The position numbers and the translations under genes are program-made. This document shows positions 1-8,184 of a DNA stretch of 9,687 nucleotides, one piece after another. The notes below the pieces were generated by a model. The model searched no databases, was not told the origin of the DNA, and saw only the letters and a program-made list of their open reading frames with translations. The stretch is from DATIGJ01 sp035644155 (lineage in GTDB: Bacteria; Patescibacteriota; Microgenomatia; Levybacterales; UBA12049): positions 1 to 9,687 of the forward strand of contig DASQPC010000078.1 in the NCBI GenBank assembly GCA_035644155.1, read 5' to 3'. The stretch's first letter is position 1. Every line of letters begins with the position of its first letter.

Positions 1-915
1 TATGATGTTTGTTATTTAGATATTGAAAAAGAGTCATTGCATTTTTCAGTAGACACCGTCAAAAAACATTTGCAAAACGATCCAAATCTTAAAATTCTTA
101 TCATCCAAAACACCTTAGGTTATCCGTGTAACATAGAAAAAATTGCAGCATACTGTAAAGAAAAAAACATTATTCTTATTGAAGATTTAGCTCATTCCAT
201 TGGGACAATTTATGAAAACGGAAAAGAGTCAGGCACTATTGGAGATTTTACTGTGCTTTCGTTTAGTCAAGATAAAGTCGTTGATGGTATTTCAGGAGGG
301 GCACTTATTATAAGAAACAAAAAATTTTCTGTACAATATTTATCTTTTCTACAAGTCAATAATAATCGTCAATTAATTGATAGATTTTATCCTTTGTGGA
401 CATTTATTATTAGGAAAACGTATACTAGTGGTTTTGGAAAAACACTTCATGCAATTCTTAAAAAATTCAAATTTCTTTCAAATCCAATGCATAGTGAAGA
501 TGCGATTCATGTGCTTGCTGCATGGTACTGTAAAATTATATTTAACGAATTTCAAAATTTAGAAAAAAATTTTTTACACAGAAGAAAAATTTCTCAACGA
601 TATAACGATACATTAAAAAAAATAACAACAAAGAAAATCTTGAAATCAATTAATTTACGTTTTCCAATTTTTATAGACGAGAGAAAAGAATTAATTCTAT
701 ATTTGAAGAATCATGCAATTTTTGTTTCAGATATTTGGTATGATAGTGTTATTGCACCCAAAAAATATTTTTATTTGACAGATTATCAAAATCAGTGCCC
801 AAATGCAGAGAAAATAGTGACACAAATTATCAACTTACCGACTCATAAAAATGTTTCTGAAAATGATGCAAAATATATTGCAGAGACAATAAATCAATGG
901 ATAAAATCACAGTAA
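1..915 (+). CDS. DegT/DnrJ/EryC1/StrS-family PLP-dependent aminotransferase, C-terminal part (5' end outside window)
   Basis: The frame is open from base 1 to the TAA at 913-915, so this is the last 304 residues of a protein that starts upstream; the TTG at 37 is not needed as a start. Residues 59-70 (IIEDLAHSIGTI, roughly) match the family motif 'VIEDxAHxxG'; D62 would contact the PLP pyridine nitrogen. About 30 residues later SFSQDK ends at K92, the expected Schiff-base lysine, followed by a glycine-rich stretch (GISGGALI) as in 'K..t.GEGG'. The family is usually about 370-400 aa, so roughly 70-100 residues are missing. Members aminate keto-sugars for cell-surface glycans or antibiotics; the substrate cannot be told from this fragment. 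It overlaps the FemAB-like gene by 19 nt, so the two are probably co-transcribed and both may serve the cell envelope. Confidence 0.85.
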   Translation, partial: YDVCYLDIEKESLHFSVDTVKKHLQNDPNLKILIIQNTLGYPCNIEKIAAYCKEKNIILIEDLAHSIGTIYENGKESGTIGDFTVLSFSQDKVVDGISGGALIIRNKKFSVQYLSFLQVNNNRQLIDRFYPLWTFIIRKTYTSGFGKTLHAILKKFKFLSNPMHSEDAIHVLAAWYCKIIFNEFQNLEKNFLHRRKISQRYNDTLKKITTKKILKSINLRFPIFIDERKELILYLKNHAIFVSDIWYDSVIAPKKYFYLTDYQNQCPNAEKIVTQIINLPTHKNVSENDAKYIAETINQWIKSQ

Positions 916-1922
916 AATTAATTGAGGACAAGAGAGAATGGGAAGATTTTTTGGAAAAACATACCGAGGTAAATTTTTTGCAATCATGGTATTGGGGAGA
1001 ATTTCATAGAGCTCTTGGAAAATCAATTTTTCGTACGGGATTTTACACAAATAAAAAACTTATTGGCGTAATGCTTTCTATTGTTGAGCCAGCACGACGT
1101 GGTCGATATCTCACAGTTCCAGGAGGTCCTATTATTGATTGGAAAAATCAATTGTTGGTAAAGGCGATATTTATGCAAGTGAAAATGATTGCAAAAAATG
1201 AAAAATGTGTTTTTGTTCGTATTCGTCCACAACTTATCCAAAATGATTTTTCAAAAAAAATATTTAGAGAAAATAATTGTCATACAGCGCCGATGTATCT
1301 TCATGCAGAATTAACTTCTCAGTTAGATATCACAAAGTCAGAGGAAGAATTATTGTTGCAAATGCGCAAAACAACACGATATGAAATACGAAAAGCAGAA
1401 AGATTAGGCATTACTATTGCTACAACCAAGGATGAAAGACAGATTAAATCATTCTATGACTTACAGTTGGATACTGCGAAGCGTCAACAATTTATTCCTT
1501 TTTCTTTTCAATTTTTTCAGGAGCAATTCAAAGTATTTTTAGTAGCAAATCAAGCACTTTTATATACTGCAAGTTTTGAGAAAAAAGTTCTTGCCCAAGC
1601 ATTTATTATCTTTTATGGTAACGAAGCGGTCTACCATTATGGTGCAAGTACAGAGGAGGGGAGGAAATATCCAGGTGCTTATTTATTGCAATGGGAAGCA
1701 ATAAAAGAAGCCAAGAAGCGTAGTATACAGCGATATAATTTTTGGGGAGTCGCACCTGTTGAGCAAAAGGATCATCGCTTTTCCGGGATTTCTATTTTCA
1801 AAAGAGGATTTGGTGGAGAAGATGTTAACTATCTTCATGCTCAGGATCTTATCATTGATAGTCCACGATATATGATTAATTTTTTTATTGAGAAGATCCG
1901 GCAGTTGATACGGAGGGTGTAA
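897..1922 (+). CDS. FemAB-family peptidoglycan bridge-forming aminoacyltransferase (GNAT fold)
   Basis: A 341-aa protein typical of the FemX/FemAB family, which transfers amino acids from aminoacyl-tRNA to the peptidoglycan stem peptide at the cytoplasmic membrane face. Visible family hallmarks are: the N-terminal 'FLQSWYWGEFHRALG' segment (27-41); the signature MRKTTRYEIRKAERLGI (156-172), matching 'lRkstRynIrkAekkGv'; the second GNAT half with YHYGAS (246-251), YPGAYLLQWEAI (258-269) and NFWGV (281-285); and FKRGFGGE (301-308) near the C-terminus. No signal peptide is seen, as expected for a cytoplasmic enzyme. The ATG at 897 lies inside the preceding aminotransferase gene in another frame, with no clear Shine-Dalgarno sequence, so translational coupling is likely. 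The 3' end overlaps the convergent GH81 gene by 38 nt. The related single-chain acyltransferase families share this fold, so the donor (tRNA or other acyl donor) is not certain. Confidence 0.85.
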   Translation: MDKITVKLIEDKREWEDFLEKHTEVNFLQSWYWGEFHRALGKSIFRTGFYTNKKLIGVMLSIVEPARRGRYLTVPGGPIIDWKNQLLVKAIFMQVKMIAKNEKCVFVRIRPQLIQNDFSKKIFRENNCHTAPMYLHAELTSQLDITKSEEELLLQMRKTTRYEIRKAERLGITIATTKDERQIKSFYDLQLDTAKRQQFIPFSFQFFQEQFKVFLVANQALLYTASFEKKVLAQAFIIFYGNEAVYHYGASTEEGRKYPGAYLLQWEAIKEAKKRSIQRYNFWGVAPVEQKDHRFSGISIFKRGFGGEDVNYLHAQDLIIDSPRYMINFFIEKIRQLIRRV

Positions 1923-3927
1923 TAGTTACAGAATTTTCTTTATTGAGATATAGCATGTAGAGCATAAGTGATTTTGGTGTATTTCCTTCGGGTTTGTTTA
2001 TTTTTTCTTTCAGTTGTAATGCGGTTGTCGGATTATAAAAGGATTCCCAAATCGTAAAAAGATCTCCCCAGTCTTTTGTTTCATTTCCACCATTTGCATG
2101 ATAATCAGTAGCATAGTGCGAAAATGTTGGTAGGGTTCCAAGATAAAGTGATGCCGGTGTAATTGGCAACAATTGGATACCATAAATCATATTGGTATCT
2201 TTACTAAACCATGTCGCGAAATCAACTTTCCCACCCCAAATAATTGACGCAATTGCGTGAGTATATGGCGCATCATACATATTGTTTTTATCAAACCAGT
2301 AATATTCAGCGGATTGCATTTCCATATTGTAAAGATATAGTGCGTTTTTTTGTAAGTCACCATCATTAGTTAATTTACCCCAAAGATATGTTCCATACCA
2401 CGCATTAATTGCTTCTGAAGATGATTCTTGATTGTTGCCATCTGCTGTATCACCAATGCCATCAGCCCACGAATGCCCTTCATAAATATCAAAATTTCGA
2501 AGATAGGGATATTCAGAAGAACTCCTTTCAGTGGTTGCAATATCATCTACCATCTGACCAACTTTGTCTTGGATTTTTGGTAAAAGTGTTAAATCAAAAC
2601 TCGCCAAAACAGCTCCCGTCCTAATATAATATCCATAATGAAAATGATGATCATTCAGATCTTCATTACCAAACTCTGGTTTGTCAGCGATCAGACTTGT
2701 TTTTTCTTTATCATATGAAAAGTGCTTAAGACTTTCGAGAAAAATTGGCTCAACGTAATTGAGAAGTTGTTGTTTATCACGATCCAAATTATATGCATCT
2801 GCAAGCAGAAGTAAATTGCTCACTTTTCCAAACCACGTTCCAAGATAATAATCTTCACTCGCTGGTGGTTTATCTTTAATAATATCTTGAATATCTGTCT
2901 GAATTTGTTTTGTTAAGTCAGGGTAGTCATTGTCTAATTTGGCAAATGATCCGCTAGGAATTGTGAGAGGAAATGATAAAGGGAAATTATCAGTCTTAAT
3001 GAGTTTCAATTGCCCACGGATTGTTTCATATGTCCCCAAAATATCTTTTTTAGAAAGTGAAAGATTGTATTGATGAGGATACAATGTGATAAGAGGCGTT
3101 CCTGTTGCAGTTGTTAATTTATACAATACCGTTAGTTGATCGGCAGTTATTTGGGCAGATGCCTGCGAGTCAAGAATCTCTACGGTACTGTTTTCCTTAA
3201 AGAGAGAATAATTTGCTTTTTTATCAAGAAGTCCTACAAAAATTCTTTCTGGATTAGGAATAGTAATTTTATTTTTATCTTGATGGATAGTTAGCACTTT
3301 TGGAAAAACATAAATATAATTATTTCCATTTGTCGTTATCATAAACGCATCAGTTGCAAAAGAGCTACTCCGTATTTGCTTTTGATCGATAGAAACTTGA
3401 AAAGCATTTGTATAAGAAAGGACGATGTCATCAGTTGTTTTGATAACAGAAAAGGGGAGCCCATGACCTAATGAGAATGATAATGTTTTTTTATCATCAG
3501 TTGTCAAATCAGCATTAATAGTCCAATCACCAACACTAGTGAGATGTGGTGTTTTTGTAAAAGGAGTGACATAACCAACGGTAAAATCTTCATTATATGG
3601 AGCAAAAATAGTATTTTTTGTAGAATTTATATGTGGATAGGAAAATCCAATCCCTTTGGATGATGTTCTAAAAGCAAGCGGCATTGCATAAAGAGGATAT
3701 GATGGGAAGTTTTCGATAAGCGATGTATACCATTGATTTGAGATAACGGGAGTAAGTGAATGAGACGAAGGGAGAGCATTATCCGTTGCTGTAGTAAAAG
3801 CTCCTTTTACAGATGGTGGTGTATTTTTAGGATAAAAAGACCTAAAGAAAATAAGTCCCCATACAAGAGCCAAAACACAACACATGATTGTTATAGAAAA
3901 TATTTTAAAAATATTTTGTTTTTTCAT
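1885..3927 (-). CDS. GH81-family endo-beta-1,3-glucanase with N-terminal membrane anchor/signal
   Basis: A 680-aa protein recognised as glycoside hydrolase family 81, inverting enzymes that cut internal beta-1,3-glucan bonds (laminarin, curdlan, callose). The N-terminal beta-sandwich region starts at about 64 with NQWYTSLIENFPSYPLYAMPL, a family hallmark. The catalytic (alpha/alpha)6 region carries NDHHFHYGYY (425-434), FDIYEGHSWADG (479-490) and GNNQESSSEAINAWYG (497-512). D426, E501 and E505 fall at the spacing of the conserved acidic residues in characterised members, so it looks catalytically intact. Residues 7-30 form one hydrophobic segment after MKKQ, an uncleaved anchor or signal peptide; no clear lipobox is seen, so the enzyme should act outside the membrane. 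Its ATG overlaps the TGA of the HlyD-like gene as ATGA (3927-3924), so it is the last gene of the operon. By position it parallels the cellulase BcsZ in cellulose operons. The short Ser/Thr-rich tail overlaps the FemAB-like 3' end. Confidence 0.9.
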   Translation of the reverse strand: MKKQNIFKIFSITIMCCVLALVWGLIFFRSFYPKNTPPSVKGAFTTATDNALPSSHSLTPVISNQWYTSLIENFPSYPLYAMPLAFRTSSKGIGFSYPHINSTKNTIFAPYNEDFTVGYVTPFTKTPHLTSVGDWTINADLTTDDKKTLSFSLGHGLPFSVIKTTDDIVLSYTNAFQVSIDQKQIRSSSFATDAFMITTNGNNYIYVFPKVLTIHQDKNKITIPNPERIFVGLLDKKANYSLFKENSTVEILDSQASAQITADQLTVLYKLTTATGTPLITLYPHQYNLSLSKKDILGTYETIRGQLKLIKTDNFPLSFPLTIPSGSFAKLDNDYPDLTKQIQTDIQDIIKDKPPASEDYYLGTWFGKVSNLLLLADAYNLDRDKQQLLNYVEPIFLESLKHFSYDKEKTSLIADKPEFGNEDLNDHHFHYGYYIRTGAVLASFDLTLLPKIQDKVGQMVDDIATTERSSSEYPYLRNFDIYEGHSWADGIGDTADGNNQESSSEAINAWYGTYLWGKLTNDGDLQKNALYLYNMEMQSAEYYWFDKNNMYDAPYTHAIASIIWGGKVDFATWFSKDTNMIYGIQLLPITPASLYLGTLPTFSHYATDYHANGGNETKDWGDLFTIWESFYNPTTALQLKEKINKPEGNTPKSLMLYMLYLNKENSVTITPSVSTAGSSQ
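1918..1942 (+). terminator. Weak candidate terminator after the FemAB-like gene
   Basis: A perfect 5-bp inverted repeat TGTAA-TAG-TTACA (1918-1930) begins on the last bases of the FemAB-like gene and is followed by a T-rich run (TTTTCTTTATT). The geometry is that of an intrinsic terminator, but the stem is short and A/T-rich, so it would be weak. It lies inside the C-terminal codons of the opposing GH81 gene, so the sequence is also constrained by coding. Confidence 0.25.
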
Positions 3928-4703
3928 TTTTTGATTTGTTTGTTAAAAAGGCTATTCCAAAAGCGAACAACATAATCAATTGGTTTTGTTATTTGTGTAC
4001 TTTGTTCATTGATATGCAAATCCAAATCTTCATTATTTAAAAGACTTTGTGCTTCTTGTTCATCTTTAAATCGAAAATATAATCCGATTTTTTTCTCGTT
4101 AAAATTATTAACTTTCTCATCAGGTTGTAGGATGTCTGGGTCAATAGCAAAATTTTGATTCAGTCTTTGACTATATGCGCTTGTTTGATGTAATTGTTGC
4201 ACTGATGCATACTGATCGTTTGATAAGTTAGCCAGTAACAAAATATTGTCATTTGAATAAAGATTAATTATTTTCATGAGTTCTTGGACAGGAGAACCTT
4301 CATTGACAAAAATATCAGTAACAACACCATCCGTTGGTGCATACAATTTCCAACCTTTAACTTCTTCTTGTGCGACTTTTGCTTCTGTTTGCGCGGAGAC
4401 ATTATTAGGATAATTTTGTAAAGCTTGAATTTTCCCAGCAAGAACAGGATTATCAAGTTCAACCAACAAATCATTTTTCCTTACAGTATCTCCAGGTCTG
4501 ACATATATTTTTTTAACAACGCCACTTGAGAGAGCAAGAATAGGAACGCTTTGTTTGATAACAGTTCCTTCAAGCCCATTGTTATATTGCGTGTTATCTT
4601 TGTCAATTTTTTTAACAAGTGCCATTGTTGCAATGATACACGCGACAATAATAACAGTAAAAAGAAAAAGAATATTAGTAATAACTCGTAATGATTTATG
4701 CAT
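3924..4703 (-). CDS. Membrane-anchored HlyD-like biotinyl/lipoyl-fold adaptor protein
   Basis: A 259-aa protein (start at ATG 4703; ATG 4718 and TTG 4727 in the same frame are alternatives). Residues 9-29 form a single N-terminal transmembrane helix after a short basic stretch, placing the rest outside. Two half-motifs of the biotinyl/lipoyl fold are visible: LSSGVVKKIYVRPGDTVRKN (58-77) followed by DLLVELDN, and KLYAPTDGVVTDIFVNEGSP (119-138). The helical hairpin between them (about 86-116) is very short compared with HlyD/AcrA adaptors, so it is unlikely to reach an outer-membrane channel; this suits a monoderm or a periplasmic role next to the synthase. The gene overlaps the upstream GT2 by 8 nt and the downstream GH81 by 4 nt. 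Adaptor domains of this type accompany polysaccharide synthases, for example Alg44 with Alg8. Family assignment is good; function as synthase partner is inferred from context. Confidence 0.78.
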   Translation of the reverse strand: MHKSLRVITNILFLFTVIIVACIIATMALVKKIDKDNTQYNNGLEGTVIKQSVPILALSSGVVKKIYVRPGDTVRKNDLLVELDNPVLAGKIQALQNYPNNVSAQTEAKVAQEEVKGWKLYAPTDGVVTDIFVNEGSPVQELMKIINLYSNDNILLLANLSNDQYASVQQLHQTSAYSQRLNQNFAIDPDILQPDEKVNNFNEKKIGLYFRFKDEQEAQSLLNNEDLDLHINEQSTQITKPIDYVVRFWNSLFNKQIKK

Positions 4704-6183
4704 ATGCAAATACACCATTTCTAACAAAAATATAAAGAAGATATGTGTTTACTAAAATCCAAAAAGTAATTGTTATTGTCAATATTATATCCGAAGCATT
4801 ATACCAACCGACAATAATTGATAAAAGCGACAAGACAATAATAAAAATATGCGGCCAAATATAATTCATAATAAGATACGATTTTTTTCTTTCAGCTCCT
4901 GTTGCAATCCAAGTGTATTTGTTTTTCAGTACGACTGAAAAAAATGCTTTAAGATATGGCGCAAAACTTGCAATTGCTGTACTGACAGTCGCAAGAGAGA
5001 ATTGTCCCAATAAAAAAAGCGGCAAAAAATAAACTGTAATAAAATATGGAATAAAATGCACAAGCCATCCACTACTGTCCATAACGTTCATTGAATAATT
5101 TCCGGTCAACATATAATTAATCGGCAAAAAAAGATAAATCAAAATTGAAAAGGCACTAAAGTAATGAATATTTGAAAAGGTATATTGTAATTTTTGATCA
5201 GTTGTTAATTGAGAAAGAAAGAGAGGATTTCGTTTGAAAAATAACGAAAATCCACCCATCGCCCACCGATTTTGTTGTTGAAAAAAATCCGGAATTGTTT
5301 CAGGTGCGCGGCCATGTGCAAGAACTTTATTATAATAGACAGATTCCCATTTTTTTTCATGAAGAAGAATAGTTGTCCAAATATCTTCAGAATGATCAAT
5401 GAGCGCAATGCCGCCAATTGTCTCAACAGCAGAACGTCGATAAAGCATATTTGTCCCAACGCAAAATGATGCATTATAACTATTTTTTGCAGGTTGGATA
5501 TATTTATAAAAAACATCTTGAGCAAGTGCTGTGCCTTTTGCAATAAATTTTTGAGTATTTGTATAATGTTGTGGCGTTTGTACCAGCGCAACTTTTTCAT
5601 TTTCGAAAAAAGGAAGAAGTTCTGACAGAAATTCTTTTTCCGGAATATGATCAGCATCAAAAATTGCAAAGAACTCTCCATCACAATGTTTCAATCCATA
5701 ATTTAAATTACCTGATTTTGCATATGATTTCTGATGTCGAGGCCTGGCGAGATATTTAATTTTTAAATTCTTAGCAATTTGTTTTACTTTAAGCGAGCCG
5801 CCATCATCAAGGACATATGTTTGATGAGGATAGTTAATTGCTTTAGCACTTTCAAGTGTTGCTTTAATAATCGTCAATGATTCATTTGCGACAGGAATCA
5901 AAATATCAACAGACAACGGAGTGGTAATTGCCCAAGAAGGATCATATTTCATATCACGTTTGTGATATTCCGGTTGTATCAAATCAAGGAGAATAGTAAG
6001 CCACAATGTCCCCAAATTGATTATTGCAATACCATCAGCAAGAATTTGCAGAAGATAAAGCCAGAGATCACCTCGGTGAACAGGATTAAAAATATAGGAC
6101 GCATAGAACGCAATCGTAAACGGCGCTATAAGAATAAACAAGAGTGCTGTATTATGAATTTTTACTGTTTTTATTTTTTTCAT
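4696..6183 (-). CDS. Processive family 2 glycosyltransferase, cellulose/curdlan synthase-like (BcsA/CrdS type)
   Basis: A 495-aa membrane glycosyltransferase. Two N-terminal transmembrane helices (about 11-30 and 42-68) precede a cytosolic GT-A domain. It holds the full set of processive-synthase motifs: DDGG (126-129), KSGNLNYGL (156-164), DADH (176-179), VQTPQHY (201-207), FCVGTN (240-245), SED (265-267; usually TED, E-D giving the catalytic base) and QQNRW (303-307), matching Q(Q/R)xRW. Further transmembrane helices follow (about 338-358, 372-392, 394-416, 440-460 and 465-487). It should polymerise a UDP-sugar into a beta-glycan and extrude it. There is no C-terminal PilZ domain, so direct c-di-GMP control as in BcsA is not expected. 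The start at 6183 is chosen because ATGA (6183-6180) joins it to the upstream gene's stop; a longer in-frame extension to 6294 would lie wholly inside that gene. Beta-1,3-glucan as product is inferred from the GH81 in the operon; cellulose or hyaluronan-like products are not excluded. Confidence 0.87.
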   Translation of the reverse strand: MKKIKTVKIHNTALLFILIAPFTIAFYASYIFNPVHRGDLWLYLLQILADGIAIINLGTLWLTILLDLIQPEYHKRDMKYDPSWAITTPLSVDILIPVANESLTIIKATLESAKAINYPHQTYVLDDGGSLKVKQIAKNLKIKYLARPRHQKSYAKSGNLNYGLKHCDGEFFAIFDADHIPEKEFLSELLPFFENEKVALVQTPQHYTNTQKFIAKGTALAQDVFYKYIQPAKNSYNASFCVGTNMLYRRSAVETIGGIALIDHSEDIWTTILLHEKKWESVYYNKVLAHGRAPETIPDFFQQQNRWAMGGFSLFFKRNPLFLSQLTTDQKLQYTFSNIHYFSAFSILIYLFLPINYMLTGNYSMNVMDSSGWLVHFIPYFITVYFLPLFLLGQFSLATVSTAIASFAPYLKAFFSVVLKNKYTWIATGAERKKSYLIMNYIWPHIFIIVLSLLSIIVGWYNASDIILTITITFWILVNTYLLYIFVRNGVFAYA

Positions 6184-8174
6184 AAATATACATTGTGTTT
6201 TTGAAATAACAATTTTTTGCTTAAAGTAATAATAAGTAACTCTACAGGTATCAAAAAAATTAGATAAACACTGATATAAAATGATAAAGGCCAATCATGT
6301 TTGAGAATTATTTCACCTGTTTGATTAAGTGTGGGAAGAATAATTTTCGTAAAATTTGGTCCAGCTGCTTGTAGTATTATTCTTTGATTATGAAAATATC
6401 CTTTCCATCCGGCATCGTAACTTTCATTGATATAAAGCAGTTTTGTCGTAAGTTCAGTTGGCACTTTGATTAGTACTGTATCGTAGGATGGATATGCAAT
6501 TGCCAATGGAATATTTTCAGGTTGATATAAAATCCCAACAAATTTTTTGACATAATCATCAAGTGCAATTTGATCATTGACTTCAGTTAGTTCAAGATTA
6601 GTTGGAAAAGGAGCAAAATCTTTTTGATATTTTTGATTAATAGCGACTGCGTTGCGTACCTGCCAAGGAACTTCAAAGGCGTGATAAACTGCATCATCTT
6701 GTTTCACTTGGCCTAAGTCGTTATAAATTTGTTTGTCTGATGAAAGCAAGGTATTTGTAAAAGGAGATTGATTATCAAGAAAAATATATTTAACACCACT
6801 AATTTTAAAATAATCATTAAGCCTCGTAATATTTGCAAGCGGAATTTTGTCAGGATAAGGCGCATAGAGAATAAGCGGAGAAATTCTTGGAGAAATTTGA
6901 TTTGATTCTAAATGTCCCATGTAAGAGTAGGGGAGGCGAGTTGTGAGAGACGGATAATAGCTTGATTCACCAATTGTCGAGGACCATACGCGACCATCGC
7001 TAATATTCTTTTGTGGATTTTTTTCTTGAAATGCAGTGATTGCTTCTGGAATTTTTTTGTAAGGATTTGGTGAATAAATACTACTAAACCACAGTCCCTC
7101 AATAACAACCAAACAAAGAAAAACCAACAACAAACCTTTAAAAGCAGTTGAACGGATTTGTATTGCTTTTTCCAATACGCCGGCAAAAATAAAAATAATC
7201 CCTAAGCCAACAATTGTTACAGCTCTAGTAAATTGTAATTGCGCAATCGCTTCTGGTAAATCCACATTAAGACCCAATAAAATAAGGATAAAATAAGCAA
7301 TCACAAATAACGATAAAACTTTTATCCATTTAAATTTTTTGTCGATTGGGAAAAAAATATTAATGCTTGATAAAAGGAGTGCAATCAAAAGAAAAAGACT
7401 TAATCCAAAATATTTATAGCCAGAAAGAACTAAATTAAGAAAATATTTATTTGCAAAGACAGGACTTGTATATTCATATGATGTCTTAAAAGCTAAAGGA
7501 AACCAAAAAAGCGATGAGGAAATCAGAAAAATAATACATTGCAAAACATGAGACCACGATAAAATTTTTCTATCAGAAAAAAGAATGCCCATTATCCAAA
7601 GAGCAACAACTGAATAACCTAAAACAGGATGCATATAAAAAGAAATACCAACAAGATAAGGAAAAAGATATTGAAGTGATCCTTGATAATATTTCACCCA
7701 GAAAAAAAGCATCATTGGAAAGAAAACAAAACCAAACATCAAAGAGTAGTCCGCCACGCCTCCCCAGTACTGTGCAATATCATAGGACAGAATCGAGCAG
7801 ATAAACGCTGTAAGAGGAGCAAATTTTAGTAGTCTGAGTAAAATATAGAGAGATAAACGTAGTCCCACAAAAAGAAAAATCGTTGTCAGAATCATAGCTC
7901 TGGTTACAGAAGAATAGGTGATTTTTTGAACAATCACTGTGAGAAAGTGGGGAAGGAATTGGTAAGAACGCCACAGACTAATGCCATTTGACCATTCTTG
8001 TGTCCACGATGCCAAACCATAAGTTTCAAGTGATTTAACACGAAATGCATGAACAACCCAATCAGCATAATGCGTGTCAAGCGTCTCTGCATGAAAGTAA
8101 AAAGAGATGAGAAACAATGAGAGAAAAAAAAGGATTCCTCCAAAGAGGCTATCCCATAGCAAAACTTTATACAT
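6180..8174 (-). CDS. Large multi-spanning membrane protein, PTPS-related/YfhO-like (putative GT-C glycosyltransferase)
   Basis: A 664-aa integral membrane protein. After a first transmembrane helix (about 9-27) comes an external loop with D33, D38 and H42, then SWTQEWSNGISLWRSYQFLP (56-75), resembling the '(D)..H....pW.pewnnG.p.f.fYpP' pattern of the '6-pyruvoyl-tetrahydropterin synthase-related' membrane family and GT-C enzymes. About ten more hydrophobic helices follow, then a soluble region with GVKYIF (about 460) and SYDAGWKGYF (about 585), features shared with YfhO-like proteins, and one last helix before a basic tail. Such proteins probably use lipid-linked sugars to decorate surface polymers outside the membrane, but most are uncharacterised. 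ATG 8174 is preferred; an in-frame start at 8264 adds 30 residues that would cover a candidate -10 box and most of the intergenic DNA. It is the first gene of the four-gene operon and couples to the GT2 by ATGA. Confidence 0.72.
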   Translation of the reverse strand: MYKVLLWDSLFGGILFFLSLFLISFYFHAETLDTHYADWVVHAFRVKSLETYGLASWTQEWSNGISLWRSYQFLPHFLTVIVQKITYSSVTRAMILTTIFLFVGLRLSLYILLRLLKFAPLTAFICSILSYDIAQYWGGVADYSLMFGFVFFPMMLFFWVKYYQGSLQYLFPYLVGISFYMHPVLGYSVVALWIMGILFSDRKILSWSHVLQCIIFLISSSLFWFPLAFKTSYEYTSPVFANKYFLNLVLSGYKYFGLSLFLLIALLLSSINIFFPIDKKFKWIKVLSLFVIAYFILILLGLNVDLPEAIAQLQFTRAVTIVGLGIIFIFAGVLEKAIQIRSTAFKGLLLVFLCLVVIEGLWFSSIYSPNPYKKIPEAITAFQEKNPQKNISDGRVWSSTIGESSYYPSLTTRLPYSYMGHLESNQISPRISPLILYAPYPDKIPLANITRLNDYFKISGVKYIFLDNQSPFTNTLLSSDKQIYNDLGQVKQDDAVYHAFEVPWQVRNAVAINQKYQKDFAPFPTNLELTEVNDQIALDDYVKKFVGILYQPENIPLAIAYPSYDTVLIKVPTELTTKLLYINESYDAGWKGYFHNQRIILQAAGPNFTKIILPTLNQTGEIILKHDWPLSFYISVYLIFLIPVELLIITLSKKLLFQKHNVYL

Positions 8175-8184
8175 GTGTTCATCT

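Noticed and set aside
37..39. TTG at 37 as the start of the first gene
   Set aside because: The same frame is open to base 1, and the aminotransferase family needs a further N-terminal region; the gene simply enters from outside the window.
5205..5684. 159-codon minus-strand frame inside the GT2
   Set aside because: It is an alternative frame of the well-supported GT2; its composition (runs of F, L, K, I) is typical of a shadow frame in AT-rich DNA.
6184..6294. 37-residue N-terminal extension of the GT2
   Set aside because: It lies entirely inside the 3' end of the upstream gene and reads as unremarkable residues, whereas MKKIK at 6183 gives a classic ATGA junction and a normal first membrane helix.
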